A stretch of 64,000 nucleotides of DNA, taken from Manduca sexta (taxonomy: Eukaryota > Arthropoda > Insecta > Lepidoptera > Sphingidae). Shown here piece after piece: positions 12,501 to 28,123 of this stretch. The position numbers were made by a program, and so were the translations under genes. Location: contig NC_051130.1 in NCBI RefSeq assembly GCF_014839805.1, positions 9,424,001 to 9,488,000 of the forward strand, in the 5' to 3' direction. Below the pieces are notes generated by a model, which saw only the letters and a list, made by a program, of their open reading frames with translations, had not been told where the DNA came from and searched no databases. Within the stretch, counting starts at the first letter, position 1. Each line of letters begins with the position of its first letter.

Positions 12501-15500
12501 CCGTTGGTATCGATCTTCGGCCCTCATAAAGGAATTCCAACGATGGTAGCTAGTCGTATGCAAAGGTGGGCTATCATTTTATCTGCTTATGATTTTGAAA
12601 TAGAGTATGTTAGGTCGGAGAGAAATGGTGCCGACGGGTTGTCGCGTTTACCGATAAATAGTAAGCAAGATGTCACTGTGCCGGAACAAACTTATTTGCA
12701 TTTTGTTCAACAGGCTTTATTGTTAGATTATAAAGAGTTAAAACTACAGACTAGTAAGGATCCGGTTTTATCGAGGATATTGAGTTTTTTGCGCGATGGT
12801 TGGCCAAGAGACTGTGATATCGAAGAGTTTAGACCTTATTTTAATCGGAAAGATGAACTCTATGAAGAATTGAGTTGCGTGTTGTGGGGGCATAGATTAT
12901 TGATTCCGGTGAAGTGTAGGGAAAAAGTTTTGAGGATGCTCCATGAGCCCCATATGGGTATAGTTAAATCCAAGGCTATGGCTCGTAGTTACGTATGGTG
13001 GCCCGGACTTGATGAAGAAATAGAGCGCATGTGTCGTAGTTGTGAGATATGTGCTGCTCAGGCGGATGCTCCGCCGCGGCAAACTCCGAGTATGTGGCCG
13101 TGGCCGAATCATCCATGGACCAGGCTGCACTTAGATTTCATGGGGCCCATATTTGGGAAAACATACTTGATCGTAGTGGACGCTACATCTAAATGGACGG
13201 AACTTTTCCATATGAGTAATACAACAGGACCGAAGGTCATAGATAAGTTATGTGAACTTTTTAGCAGATGGGGCCTACCCAAGCAGATCGTTACGGATAA
13301 TGGGCCCCAGTTTACGTGCAATGAGTTTGGTAGTTTCCTTAAATCTAATGGTATAGATCACGTTTTTTCGGCGCCATATCATCCTTCCTCAAACGGTCTC
13401 GCGGAAAATGCAGTGCGATCCTTAAAGAGGGTTATTAAGAAAGCAGTGCAGGCTAAGGAAGAAGTTGATAAAGCACTTTATACTTATCTTTTACACTATA
13501 GAAAAACGTACCAGCCAGTACACTACACACACACCTCTGACTTTTCTAAAAAAATCATGTGTGTATTCTTTGTGAATTTATCGTTCGCTTTAACGGTGAA
13601 GGAAAACATCGTGAGGAAACCTGCACATCTAAGAAGTTCTCTATAGGAATTTTGAAGGTGTGTGAAGTCTACCAATCCGCACTAGACCAGCGTGGTGGAC
13701 TAAGGCCTAATCCCTCTCAGGAGTAGAGGAGGCCCATGCTCAGCAGTGGGTAGGTATATAATACAGGGCTGATATTATTATTATTATTATTGGAATGTCA
13801 GATTGTCCTGGCATCAACATAAGCAAGATTAAATGCTAGTATTCAAAAAATAATATGCATCCCTTTCTAACTCATAGAATTTCTGTTAGGCTATTGATGC
13901 CCTTTATCAAGCTATGTCACTCTTTCAGCTTAGCTAGATATAAGTCAACTGAAACAATTTTTTTCTTGTATGAAAGCAGTCATATTTTATATTACTATTC
14001 TGGTTCTGAAAATCCTTTTACAGTAATAGGAAGCTATGTTAAATCACACATGTCAATTAAAGTTTAAAATATCAGTTAATATAAATAGGCCATGTCTGTA
14101 AAATAAAGTAACAAATTTATTTATCTACAATCAAATTGAATATGATACATATACACGGACATGTCATTAGATAAATGAATCAACACCAAGGTTACATTAC
14201 TCATCATGCTCAAAAAGAGGCGAGAACGTAATTAAACCAATATGGGGAAACTAATAGTGGTAGAGGGGAAATGTTATCTAATTAATTTACTGTACATGGC
14301 ATACAAATGTATTATTTTGATATACTACTGTTGTATTCAATGTTATTTCTACATTTTTTTTATAAAAATTTTAGATTTTATTGATTTTAAAGAACACAAT
14401 AATATTCATTTGTTTTAAGAAAAATATTTTTATGCAAAAAATAAATATTCCTGTAATTTTTTAGACTATATTGAAAATCTATAATTTCACTTGGGAATCA
14501 GTTTTAGAATTTCCAATGAATGAAAAATAAATCTAAGAAACTTACCTATACTTTCCAAATCTCTGATCATGGTAATCATCCAAAGTTGTACTTGCCGACA
14601 GAACTTTAATACTTATGCTGAGCGACAAGTTCGCCATTTCAAGCATCTTGTTTATTATCATCTGATGGTCCATTGAATTGGAGAACAGATGGAGACGGCT
14701 GTAGCCTCCTACGGCCAGCACGAAGCCTCCAGAGACATCCCGCACCGGTAGGATTCCTTGGATGTCACAGTATGGATAACTTGCCAGTAATGTGTGCGTA
14801 GATGGATCTAGTTGTTCTAACGCGCATGGACCTACTTCAAGTACTATTGGTAACCGAGTTCCACTCCAGTGATGTTTATAGGCTTGGTATCTCTGTAAAT
14901 GAATATTAGGATGTCATTTACAGTACAAAGTATTAAAGTGATCAAATTAATGCTATACCTGTCAATGTTATATGCTAGTTAATTTATTGTATATTGCATA
15001 GTCACAGCTGGTCATCAATTTCAAGGTGTACAATGCACTAATTTCTCCAGCTGTTTCTATGATAAAATGTGCTTATGTTGTATATTGGTGATGATTATTA
15101 ATTGTAATAGGTTTTCACTTTGTACACCTGAGTGCAATTTTAGTATAATTATTAATAATCAATGACTATGTTATAATTACGAGATATTTACAGACTCATT
15201 GATTAATATTAATAAATAATTATTTACTATTATACATTTATTACTAGTTTCTTATGAGGTTTCTTAGATGTATCATACCAAAACCTACACAATATGGACA
15301 GAAATGCCATATTACGAATAATTAGAATTATTGAGAGAAAAAATAGTATTTCACTAGCATAAGACATACTAACTGAAAAAAGATGTACTTACAAATACAT
15401 CCTTAGGTTTTTCAGCAAACAAGTTCCTGAACCTGAAAGCTTCTGTTAGGATGAGGCACTTGTGTTCTGAAGAGAACTTCATAGTGTCCACTTTTTTGTC

Positions 15501-15731
15501 TTTCTTCATAACTAATGTAAAATCATGGTTGGCAGTGGAGTTTGAATGTTTTGCCGACGCAATTGTGATGATGTCTGCATACAACCACTTATTGGTCACC
15601 TCCAGGCGATCCGGGTTGTATGTGGTGATCCCATGGGTGCCAATAGAGAACACTCTCTTATACTTCCCCTTCCAAGAGTGTTTGGTGACGAGGAAAGATG
15701 CAACATCTTGATTGTCTTTAATCGGAATCAT
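1..15731 (-). CDS. Rme-8: Rme-8 / DNAJC13, endosomal J-domain protein (N-terminal half, partial)
   Basis: RME-8 is a large peripheral endosomal protein that recruits Hsc70 through a central J domain and controls clathrin and retromer-dependent sorting. Seventeen exons are seen, all phase-consistent: 15393-15731, 14546-14892, 9728-9863, 9291-9409, 8690-8836, 7864-7963, 5348-5520, 4568-4775, 4197-4352, 3695-3937, 3332-3511, 2728-2913, 2155-2363, 1717-1876, 1328-1428, 902-1076 and about 347-547. The start at 15731 gives [10 protein letters not shown], then a family-typical N terminus ([20 protein letters not shown]). Later exons show NLIWNHTTREELR and the GYF-like block [16 protein letters not shown]. 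About 1060 residues are present; family members have over 2000, so the J domain lies beyond the left edge. The exon 5 donor is GC instead of GT. The exon at 347-547 is tandemly repeated and appears frameshifted. The 5521-7863 intron holds nothing I recognise apart from a 12-bp hairpin. The family assignment is firm; the last exon is uncertain. Confidence 0.93.
4931..5255 (+). mobile_element. tRNA-derived SINE (family A), near full length
   Basis: It begins GGCGATAGCC and has an RNA polymerase III A-box-like TAGCCTATTTGG and a B-box-like TTCAAAACCC. A conserved body follows (GAAAACATCGTGAGGAAAC, AGCGTGGTGGACTAAGGCC), ending in ATAATACAGGGC and an AT-rich tail. The same sequence recurs at 9961-10032 with 13533-13792, and inverted at 39105-39288. 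It lies in an Rme-8 intron. Confidence 0.8.
8419..8645. repeat. Possible old transposon fragment in an Rme-8 intron
   Basis: This intron stretch is more GC-rich than its surroundings (CACCCCTTGCGGAGTGGTCG, CTTCTCCATCTCTCTCTATT) and lacks an exon frame consistent with Rme-8. It resembles non-coding repeat sequence of lepidopteran genomes, but I cannot assign a family and see only one copy here. Confidence 0.3.
9961..10032 (+). mobile_element. 5' part of family A SINE, split by an LTR retrotransposon
   Basis: It starts GGCGATAGCC with A-box TAGCCTAGTTGG and B-box-like GGTTCAAATGC, and stops abruptly at GGGCACAC, where the LTR element begins. The remainder of the SINE resumes at 13528. CACAC is present on both sides (10028-10032 and 13528-13532) as the target-site duplication. 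Confidence 0.85.
10033..10159 (-). repeat. Left LTR (3' LTR by minus-strand pol fragment)
   Basis: The 127-bp segment begins TGTAGAATTCC and ends CAGTACACTACA. On the minus strand it contains the poly(A)-signal-like AAATAAATGG. Its last 28 bp recur in direct orientation at 13500-13527, the truncated second LTR. Confidence 0.8.
10216..10680 (-). pseudogene. Retrotransposon integrase C-terminal fragment, opposite orientation to the rest of pol
   Basis: A continuous minus-strand frame runs from about 10680 to a stop at 10216. It contains [26 protein letters not shown] and ends [16 protein letters not shown], which resembles the region after the integrase core in Ty3/Gypsy polyproteins (a GPY/F-like module followed by a basic tail). 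It is followed by a purine tract and the LTR, as expected for the end of pol. It is separated from its core domain by the inversion junction near 10675-10685. Confidence 0.75.
10690..13500 (+). pseudogene. Retrotransposon gag (zinc knuckle)-protease-RT-RNase H-integrase core, broken frames
   Basis: From left to right: a CCHC knuckle ([14 protein letters not shown], about 10735-10776); an aspartic protease with DTGSAVS (about 10984); a reverse transcriptase with [10 protein letters not shown] (about 11667) and the catalytic FLDD (about 11842); RNase H with TDHKPL (about 12490); an integrase zinc-binding region with paired Cys (about 13030-13060); and a core with LHLDFMGP (about 13123) and VTDNGPQF (about 13290). 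The frame changes near 11150, 11720 and 12228, and the integrase stops at the junction with the LTR remnant. No full gag is present. The copy is inactive as it stands. Confidence 0.9.
13528..13792 (+). mobile_element. 3' part of family A SINE, continuing after the LTR element
   Basis: After the CACAC duplication the SINE body resumes with ACCTCTGACTTTTCTAAA, then GTGAGGAAACCTGCACATC and AGCGTGGTGGACTAAGGCC, and ends ATAATACAGGGCTGATATTA with ATT repeats. Together with 9961-10032 it makes one complete SINE. Confidence 0.85.
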
Positions 15732-17040
15732 CTTATCATTGCCTATTGGAAATTGACAGAGTTTTAAAACATATATGAGATGAAATATTTAATACATATT
15801 TCTCTTAAAAATATACATTTTTATTACATGCATGCAATTTGTATCAATACTGTTTAGTCATAGATAATTCGCAAAATTATGATTAGGAATGGCGATACGT
15901 CGCTACGTTTGTCTCACCATCAACTTAAAAATACCCTGCTATTACAAGCAACTAACACAAAAATAGACTGATTCATTGATAACAGCATAATTATAACTAA
16001 AAAAAATTATTATTAATAATACTTTAATCATAATATGCGCCATAATCGCACAAGAAGTGGGTAATATATCAACGAAATATGCGCAAGTGGGTTACAAAAA
16101 CAAAGAAATTGTGAATATTATAATGACCGGTTACTTATTATAGGCATATTGGACCGAGTTATTTTTTTTTTATCTAAATAAGCAAGGAAATTGTGTATAT
16201 CAGTTTTGTACAAAGTATTGACAACAATCCTCCCCTTTGTAAATAGATTGCGAACACTGATACAGCAGACGTGTAAACAAGGAATCAGAAAGCAGATTTT
16301 TAACAACTAATTAAAACCTTGGAGCTTGTATTAATACTTACAAATTTTAAATGGATTTACGAGCTTCAGTAATTTCAGCTAGTATCTGATATGAGCAACA
16401 TATTACACGGAAAATTCTAAAAAATATGAACAAGGGAGCTCAAAAAGGGCCGACCAATCGCTCATTTAAGTGACATTTGATAAATGTTGCCCATTAGCAA
16501 TTGCCAATTGCTATTGCACATAGTAATTGCGGCAGCTTTGAGCACTTTCTCACAGATTAAGGATTGTATTTAATCAACTGTTTAATAAGAATTATAGGCA
16601 TCATTTTAATTTATGATCATATAATATTTGCCTAAAATTTGTATGCCATTTTTAATATTGAACAGAAAATTATTTTATTAGTTGTCAATACTTAAGACGG
16701 CCTGTCAATCCCGTCAAACATGTTTTGTTCAAAAACTTAATGCATTAAACCTAACGCAAAAAAAATCATATACTCCTAACAATTTATAACGTTTTGTTTT
16801 CAAAAATTATTACTCACTTAAGTGTAAATGCAGAGTCTAAATCTTGTAATCGTTATAATATGTTTGATCTATACAATGACTACACAAACACACACATCAC
16901 GCAGTTATACGATGACAAAATAAATAATTCCGAGCTTAGTATTTGAACAAATTTCTTCACTTCACTGCCAGTGCCGCATGCAGTGCTACGTGCTCAATTT
17001 TGTATAAAATAAAAAATAACAGCTGTTTTACTTTCACAAC
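15732..17040. promoter_or_regulatory. Divergent intergenic region between Rme-8 and SerRS
   Basis: The start codons of Rme-8 (minus, 15731) and SerRS (plus, 17041) face away from each other across 1.3 kb that contains no credible coding frame. It should hold both promoters and 5' untranslated sequence. I see no clear TATA box and cannot place transcription starts. SerRS probably begins within about 100 bp of its ATG. Confidence 0.5.
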
Positions 17041-22420
<5,380 letters not shown>

Positions 22421-25400
22421 TAATACGTTGAGCACTGCATTCCGCAAAGCATTTTATTTATTTTACATGCTAAGCTATGTTTTCTATTACACAAATGTGT
22501 GCAGTTCTGTTTTTTTAAGAGCTAAATTAAAATGATCATTACAAATTTGATTGATTAAATATATTTGAACTTCTTGCACAAATGTGTTATTTATTTAAAC
22601 CCATGTATATTAAGCATATTCATATTAACCTATTGACTACTCCAGTATCTTTTATCTTGAGAAAAACCTATATTTGCAAGTTATTTTCTATCAAAACAAA
22701 ATAATAATGTAGACCTAAAATCTGCACAGAACTAAGGATCTGTTGCACAACTTCCAAGAAAATCCTAATAGTCTCATAAATGTCTAAGCCAACCAAATAC
22801 AAATCAGACTACTTGTATGCTCCCAAATACATAGTAATAAAATGAGTACTAACTACATTAGATCTTTAATATGATATCTGTTAAAATAAAACCTAAAGCT
22901 TTTAGCAGAGGTCCAAAAAGTTTTATCACTCAAGTAACATTAAAATTAACAATTAACATAATAATATTTTGATTTATTTAAATAGACCCTAGGTGCCTCA
23001 TAGATATAAAATGAAGCATTCAAGTATTAACTGAGAAAGCACAAACTTAAAAGGTGTATCATTAGAAAAATAATTATGACTAATAACTGGATGATATTCA
23101 TTAATACAGCAATTAACTTTACATGTATTTATTGTGACAATATATTCAGTCAGCAGTTGAATAATATGCAAACTTATGCTTTACGTCTCGATATAAAAAT
23201 GATTATGAACATTCCCGCTCAATTTTCACATAACAATATGTTTTAAGGTGATAGTTACTTATACTATTAAACTCCAGTGCAAAAAGCTATGTAAAAATTG
23301 AGACATAAATTATTACGTAAATCACTGTACATAGTGGCTAAAATAATAAAACCTAGCACAAATACTACAATAACACAATTAAACTGCAGTGACTGACCAA
23401 GATATAAGCAATAAGTAAAAACAAAACTGAACGAACCTAATGTTCTCAGATCAGCCAAATGTACAAGATCATTATCATATTTTTTTTTAAATTTTGTAAC
23501 TTTTATAGATAAAGGTAAATTATGATGCAGTCTACCCTTTTACTTATAAACTTTTAACAAATTAATCTTATATTGAATGCATAAAAATTTGTCAACTAAT
23601 TTATAAAGTTTACAAGTGACGGGTATATTGTTTAACAATTAACTAAATAAAATGTGCACTTTATACGATTTTTTTAGTTTTTTTTACATACATTTTAATC
23701 ATATTCCAAAATATGACAGCTTATTTTTAGATATTTTTCTAGATAAACAAACTTATAAAAGCTTAAATTATCAGGAGTTTGACTACATTCAATAGGTATA
23801 AAGGTAGTTAACACTAAACAAGTAACTTCGTTTAAACATTGATAATAAGTATACATACAAAATATTACCTACCAATACACATTTTTTAAAAATAATCACA
23901 ATTTCGCAATATTACGAGGCGAGTCACAGATAAAAAGCATTTTATAATCACAACTTTTCAATTAAATTATTCAGATAACAATATGGTTTGAATAGATAAT
24001 TAATAAATTACAAAATATGAATTTTTATTTCATCCTCATGCCACTCTCTATTTAATAAAAAAATCTAATCAAATATTTGAATGCTACATAAACACACAAA
24101 CATCCATCAAGGTAAGTAAGCCCATGACACAATAATATTACTTATTGTCTATTTCATCCCTGTTATTCAACTGTAATTTCAAGCACTATTCTTTTAAACA
24201 TGCATCCACAAAATATTCCACTAGAACCTATTTTCCAATTACTTGTCAAATAGCATGGGATATTTGGTTGAAAACAAGGAATATATTGGAACATTAACAA
24301 ATGACGCCATCTTTAACATCTATGTAACACTATTTTTTATTAAGAGATGAATCATGTTGATAAAATTGCAATAGCATTAAACAGACCATACTTTCCCAGC
24401 TGGTTATAGCCAAAAAGTAAATAAGGAAAACCTATTTGACAATGTCCAACACAAATATGCAAGATAATCATTAGTTAAGCCTATGAAAAATCAATATCAA
24501 AACAATATATCCAATATATTTTTGTGAGCTCAATAAGTTTTTTCAAGGACTAGTAAGTAGTAATTGTTTTCTTTATTATTCATCAATAAATAACACTTAA
24601 TTGTTATTTAATAGACTGGAAAACTTAAAAGTCCAAGGTTTTTAGTGAGCATTTATATGGAGGGAGTCTTTTGTTGTGTGTACAAAATATAACTTGGATG
24701 GCAATGACTCTAGTGAAAGTTACAAACATTTTTTTTTAACTGCCGACATAGCAACGGAATCAACTTAGTATAAACATAAATAAGAAAAAATAGTTTATTT
24801 CCATATCAATGCTTAGCTATAATAAGTAAAGGAATAAAACTACTTGTGAACTATTGGTAAACTAACTGTTCTATTGGGGTATGTTCATACAATATAAAGA
24901 AAATATTACTATTATTGATAATCTGTTCAAATGTATACCCTATCTCCTACGTAACATGCACACATAATATCAAAACTATGTGATTGATTAAGCAAAATAG
25001 ACATCTACTTATGTGTTCATTTTAACAATTGAAATTTATACATACATTGAATACATAGACACCAGTGTCTTATTAGCTTATACAAACATACAATTTTACA
25101 TAATTGCAATATAAAGAGTAAATCCTACTTGCAATGTGTACAAACACATGATGATATATACTTAATGATTACATTCATATCTTAGGAAGTTCTCATGTAC
25201 TATGCTGGAAAGATAAATGCATGTGATAACAACATAGTATTTATATGTTGACAATAATATGTTTATATGCAAAGATGAGGGCATTATGTTGATTGGCAAG
25301 TATCAAAAGCTTAGAAACATGTGTATGTAATAATGTATGATGTTATGTATATTAATACATTTCATCAATATCCATATATAGGCCAAAAGTGGCAGTGTAA

Positions 25401-26101
25401 TAACTCAATTTTCCTTAGTTACATAAAAGGAAAGATATTTATATCTTTTTACAATTTAATATAGTTTGACTGTCTAAACAATCCATTTAAAAGAGTTGAG
25501 CATTATCATAACATGTTCTCAAGACATATAATTTTTCACTCCTCAATTTGTAAAATCTTAGATTCTGTAAAACTTAGGTATTAGATTTTAGGCCCACACA
25601 TTCCCATTCACATTAATAACTGTAACACATTTAACTAACCTTTCTTGCCCCAAACAATGTGATTCAACAAAAAGACAAACATTTGTATTTTTACAGCATA
25701 TATTGAATTGTGTTATGTGAACTATACTGTTATGCACATACAAAATTTTTCAATATCCAAGATAGGTGATGGTTAGTGATGTGCCTTTTTTGAGAAAGAA
25801 AATTACGAGAAGTTATCCTTGCTCAATTTTTATACATTTAGCAATCTAATGTCTATCTTAATCAAATAGCTTACTTAATCTTGGTTTTAACAGCAAGTGT
25901 AGATAACCAGCCCTGTTTTAAAGAAATTAGCAAAAATACAGAAAATACATAAATTAGTTTGCCTCTGCCATTCAAATATTTCCTGTAATTTAATATTTTG
26001 ATAAGATCTCACAATAGTTAAATAAATAATTTCCCATAAAAGTCACACCCTATCCTGAAGAAATCACAGAGTATTTAATATATATTCTCATTTCGTTATC
26101 A
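22421..26101. other. 3.7 kb non-coding region between convergent SerRS and TSG101
   Basis: This AT-rich DNA has no frame above about 70 codons that looks real. The SerRS poly(A) signal ATTAAA is at 22554-22559, followed by a GT-rich stretch. Part of the rest may be TSG101 3' untranslated region, but I could not place its poly(A) site. I recognise no repeats or RNA genes here. Confidence 0.6.
22554..22559 (+). terminator. SerRS poly(A) signal ATTAAA
   Basis: ATTAAA lies 134 bp after the SerRS stop codon and is followed within 40 bp by AATGTGTTATTT, a GT-rich downstream element. An earlier overlapping candidate lies near 22526. Confidence 0.5.
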
Positions 26102-27301
26102 CTAGCATGCTAGCTGCGCCTTCTGCCTGCATTTGTGCATCAGAGCACGCAGAGTAAACTGACGACGCGCCAATGTGCGTACTTGCTTCAAGAAAGTATC
26201 CAGATCAATTACCTCTTTACGTAATGCCTCACCCATGTAGTATATAGCATCTTCTAATGTCGCTTCCTCAGCAAAAGCATTCAAAAGCTGCGAGTACAAA
26301 GGAGCTGTAGTCACCACAGCCTCATCAACATCCACACTCTCCTGCTCAGCCAAACGTTCCACAGCTGCCTGTAATTCTTTCTCTTTTTCCTGTAAAATAG
26401 TCACATTCTTATCTAGTTCAGATTTCTCTCTTTGCAGTCTGGTCAATATGTCCTCAAGACGCGATTTCCCCTCACGTAACTCCTGCTGGGTCCTGCGCAG
26501 GGTTTCCAGCTCAGCCTGTGACTGTTGAGATTGCTCCTTGAGCCTGCGTCTGAGTTTGTCTTGCACTGCTGATAGAAGTGATGCTTTGATGTGTTCCTCA
26601 GTGATAGTGCCTCCAGCTACATCAGGTGGTTGGGTGTACCCTGCTGCTGGTGGGTATGGAGTGGCAGCTGACACTGTAGGGTATGGCATCCCATTTGTAT
26701 TAGGTTGTCCTGGGTATGGTGCGCCATAAGAGGGGTAAGGCAAGTTCGATGCAGCGGGATACGGTGCAGCCCCTGGATAGGGCGGGGTTGGACTTGCCTG
26801 CGGATAGGGGTATGCAGGTGTCGGCATAAACGATGCCATCGGATACGGAGGTCTTGTTTCGTTGCGAGGCTTTGAATATACCGGGGGCAGTTCACCAAAT
26901 GCAGCTATCATGCATTGTACCAATTTCTGTAAAGTTGAGCCATTTTGTGTCCACTCGTGCAAATAAGGCAGATAGATTTTCCCGTTATTGTCCACGTATT
27001 TGGATACTTTGATAGACATGTCCGAAGTGGGTTTTACGAAGCACAATGGCGCGTTTTGAGGATGAGTGTCCATAAGCCAAATACATACAGGAATATTGTA
27101 ATAAGCACCCTTGTAGTTTACAGGAATGGTACCTTCGAGGTTCAGGAGATCCTTTCTGGCCCCGTTGTTGAAGACAAAGACTTCCAAACGGAAAGTCAAA
27201 CTCCTGTACACTTGTATCAAACTAATCACTTCACGACAAGTGTAATCACGGTGTTTGTATTTGGATAGGTAATGTTTTAACATCGAATCGTCGTTCGCCA
27301 T
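26102..27301 (-). CDS. TSG101: TSG101, ESCRT-I subunit (complete, single exon)
   Basis: TSG101 (yeast Vps23) is the ubiquitin- and PTAP-binding subunit of ESCRT-I, which sorts ubiquitinated cargo into multivesicular bodies and acts in cytokinesis. The 399-residue frame from ATG 27301 (MANDDSMLKHYL) compares with 390 in human. An in-frame ATG at 27349 would add 16 residues, but the second start fits the family better. Residues 1 to about 145 form the UEV domain (YRSLTFRLEVFVFNNG, GTIPVNYKGAYYNIPVCIWL, FVKPTSDMSIKVSKYVD). A Pro/Tyr-rich linker with repeated PYP follows to about 240, then a coiled coil (EELRRRL-like through LQREKSELDKNV). The C-terminal steadiness box holds AIYYMGEALRKEVIDLDTFLKQVR. 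There is no intron, yet the frame is intact. It is divergent from RpL12, about 820 bp apart. Confidence 0.96.
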   Translation of the reverse strand: MANDDSMLKHYLSKYKHRDYTCREVISLIQVYRSLTFRLEVFVFNNGARKDLLNLEGTIPVNYKGAYYNIPVCIWLMDTHPQNAPLCFVKPTSDMSIKVSKYVDNNGKIYLPYLHEWTQNGSTLQKLVQCMIAAFGELPPVYSKPRNETRPPYPMASFMPTPAYPYPQASPTPPYPGAAPYPAASNLPYPSYGAPYPGQPNTNGMPYPTVSAATPYPPAAGYTQPPDVAGGTITEEHIKASLLSAVQDKLRRRLKEQSQQSQAELETLRRTQQELREGKSRLEDILTRLQREKSELDKNVTILQEKEKELQAAVERLAEQESVDVDEAVVTTAPLYSQLLNAFAEEATLEDAIYYMGEALRKEVIDLDTFLKQVRTLARRQFTLRALMHKCRQKAQLAC

Positions 27302-28123
27302 TTTAACTAAGTTTTTATAAAAATGTAGTGAGTCACAGAATTTTATCAATAATTACACCACAATAGTAAAAAATCACAATTCTGCTTCTCGACACAAAAT
27401 TTATCAATTTGTCATTGAACAAGAATCAAGAATGAATGTTGCTAGATTTGAAAATTCGCTGTGATAATAACATATTTTGACAAATAAACTTACGTAGTAC
27501 CTCAGAACAAGTACAAGCATGTTCTGAGCGTAGTATACTACAAAAACATAGAAATAAACTATACTATAAATGATTGCGCCTCTTTCAATCACAATACGTA
27601 GCATGAACCGTGAAAGAGTATGTTGATCCTTTCCTATATAAGGCAAATTTATTTATTATTTATATATATATCATAATCATACCATTTACCATACTAAATG
27701 ATTTTATATAGACAAAGTAGTAAATTTTCGCAATTGGTTTCTGTACAACTGTGATAAAATAATAATAGGGTCAAGATTATTGTACATCCCGTAAGTATAA
27801 AAGCTTACTGTAAAAATAAAAAGTGAGTCCAAGGCAATTACATTTTTTTTTCTTCATGAAAGAAAACAGCTACTCATGTACTGGATACTTGATATGAACT
27901 GACACAAGTAAGACTAGGCAATATGGTTGAAAGACTATAGCCTGTCCTCTAAACGAATAAAAAAAATCAACTGGCGATCTGTCAATGTCAATGAATTTCA
28001 TTCTTTTTCCGGTGTGCTGTCAACGTTGTAATACGTTTCGACGGCGGTTCGCCTGAGTAATCCAAGTTAATCAGCTTGGAAGTTTTATAAATTCACAAAG
28101 TTGTGCTATTATAACACGCCACA
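27302..28123. promoter_or_regulatory. Divergent intergenic region between TSG101 and RpL12
   Basis: The region is 822 bp between opposite start codons. It must contain the promoters of both genes unless an unseen 5' exon exists. A pyrimidine tract at 28001-28010 is a likely RpL12 start site. Nothing else is recognised. Confidence 0.5.
28001..28010 (+). promoter_or_regulatory. Possible TOP / TCT initiator of RpL12
   Basis: TTCTTTTTCC, followed by GGTGTGCTG, lies 114 bp before the RpL12 ATG. Ribosomal protein genes of insects and vertebrates typically start transcription in such a pyrimidine tract, which gives TOR-dependent translational control. Placement is by motif only. Confidence 0.45.

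Larger units (their letters stand above)
10033..13527 (-). mobile_element. Ty3/Gypsy LTR retrotransposon, defective, internally inverted
   Basis: The outer ends are TGTAG...CTACA, flanked by a 5-bp CACAC duplication. The left end is a 127-bp LTR (10033-10159). On the minus strand it is preceded by a purine-rich tract (GGAGGAG) and by the end of an integrase frame, so the outer parts are in minus orientation. The inner part, about 10690-13500, reads on the plus strand: CCHC zinc knuckle, protease, reverse transcriptase, RNase H and integrase, with frame breaks. The second LTR is reduced to its last 28 bp (13500-13527). Most of gag is missing. The short LTR and domain order suggest a Mag-like lineage, which is an inference. 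It lies in an Rme-8 intron. Confidence 0.88.

Noticed and set aside
12318..12563. Minus-strand frames inside the retrotransposon pol region
   Set aside because: They lie opposite strongly conserved RNase H and integrase coding sequence and have no family motifs.
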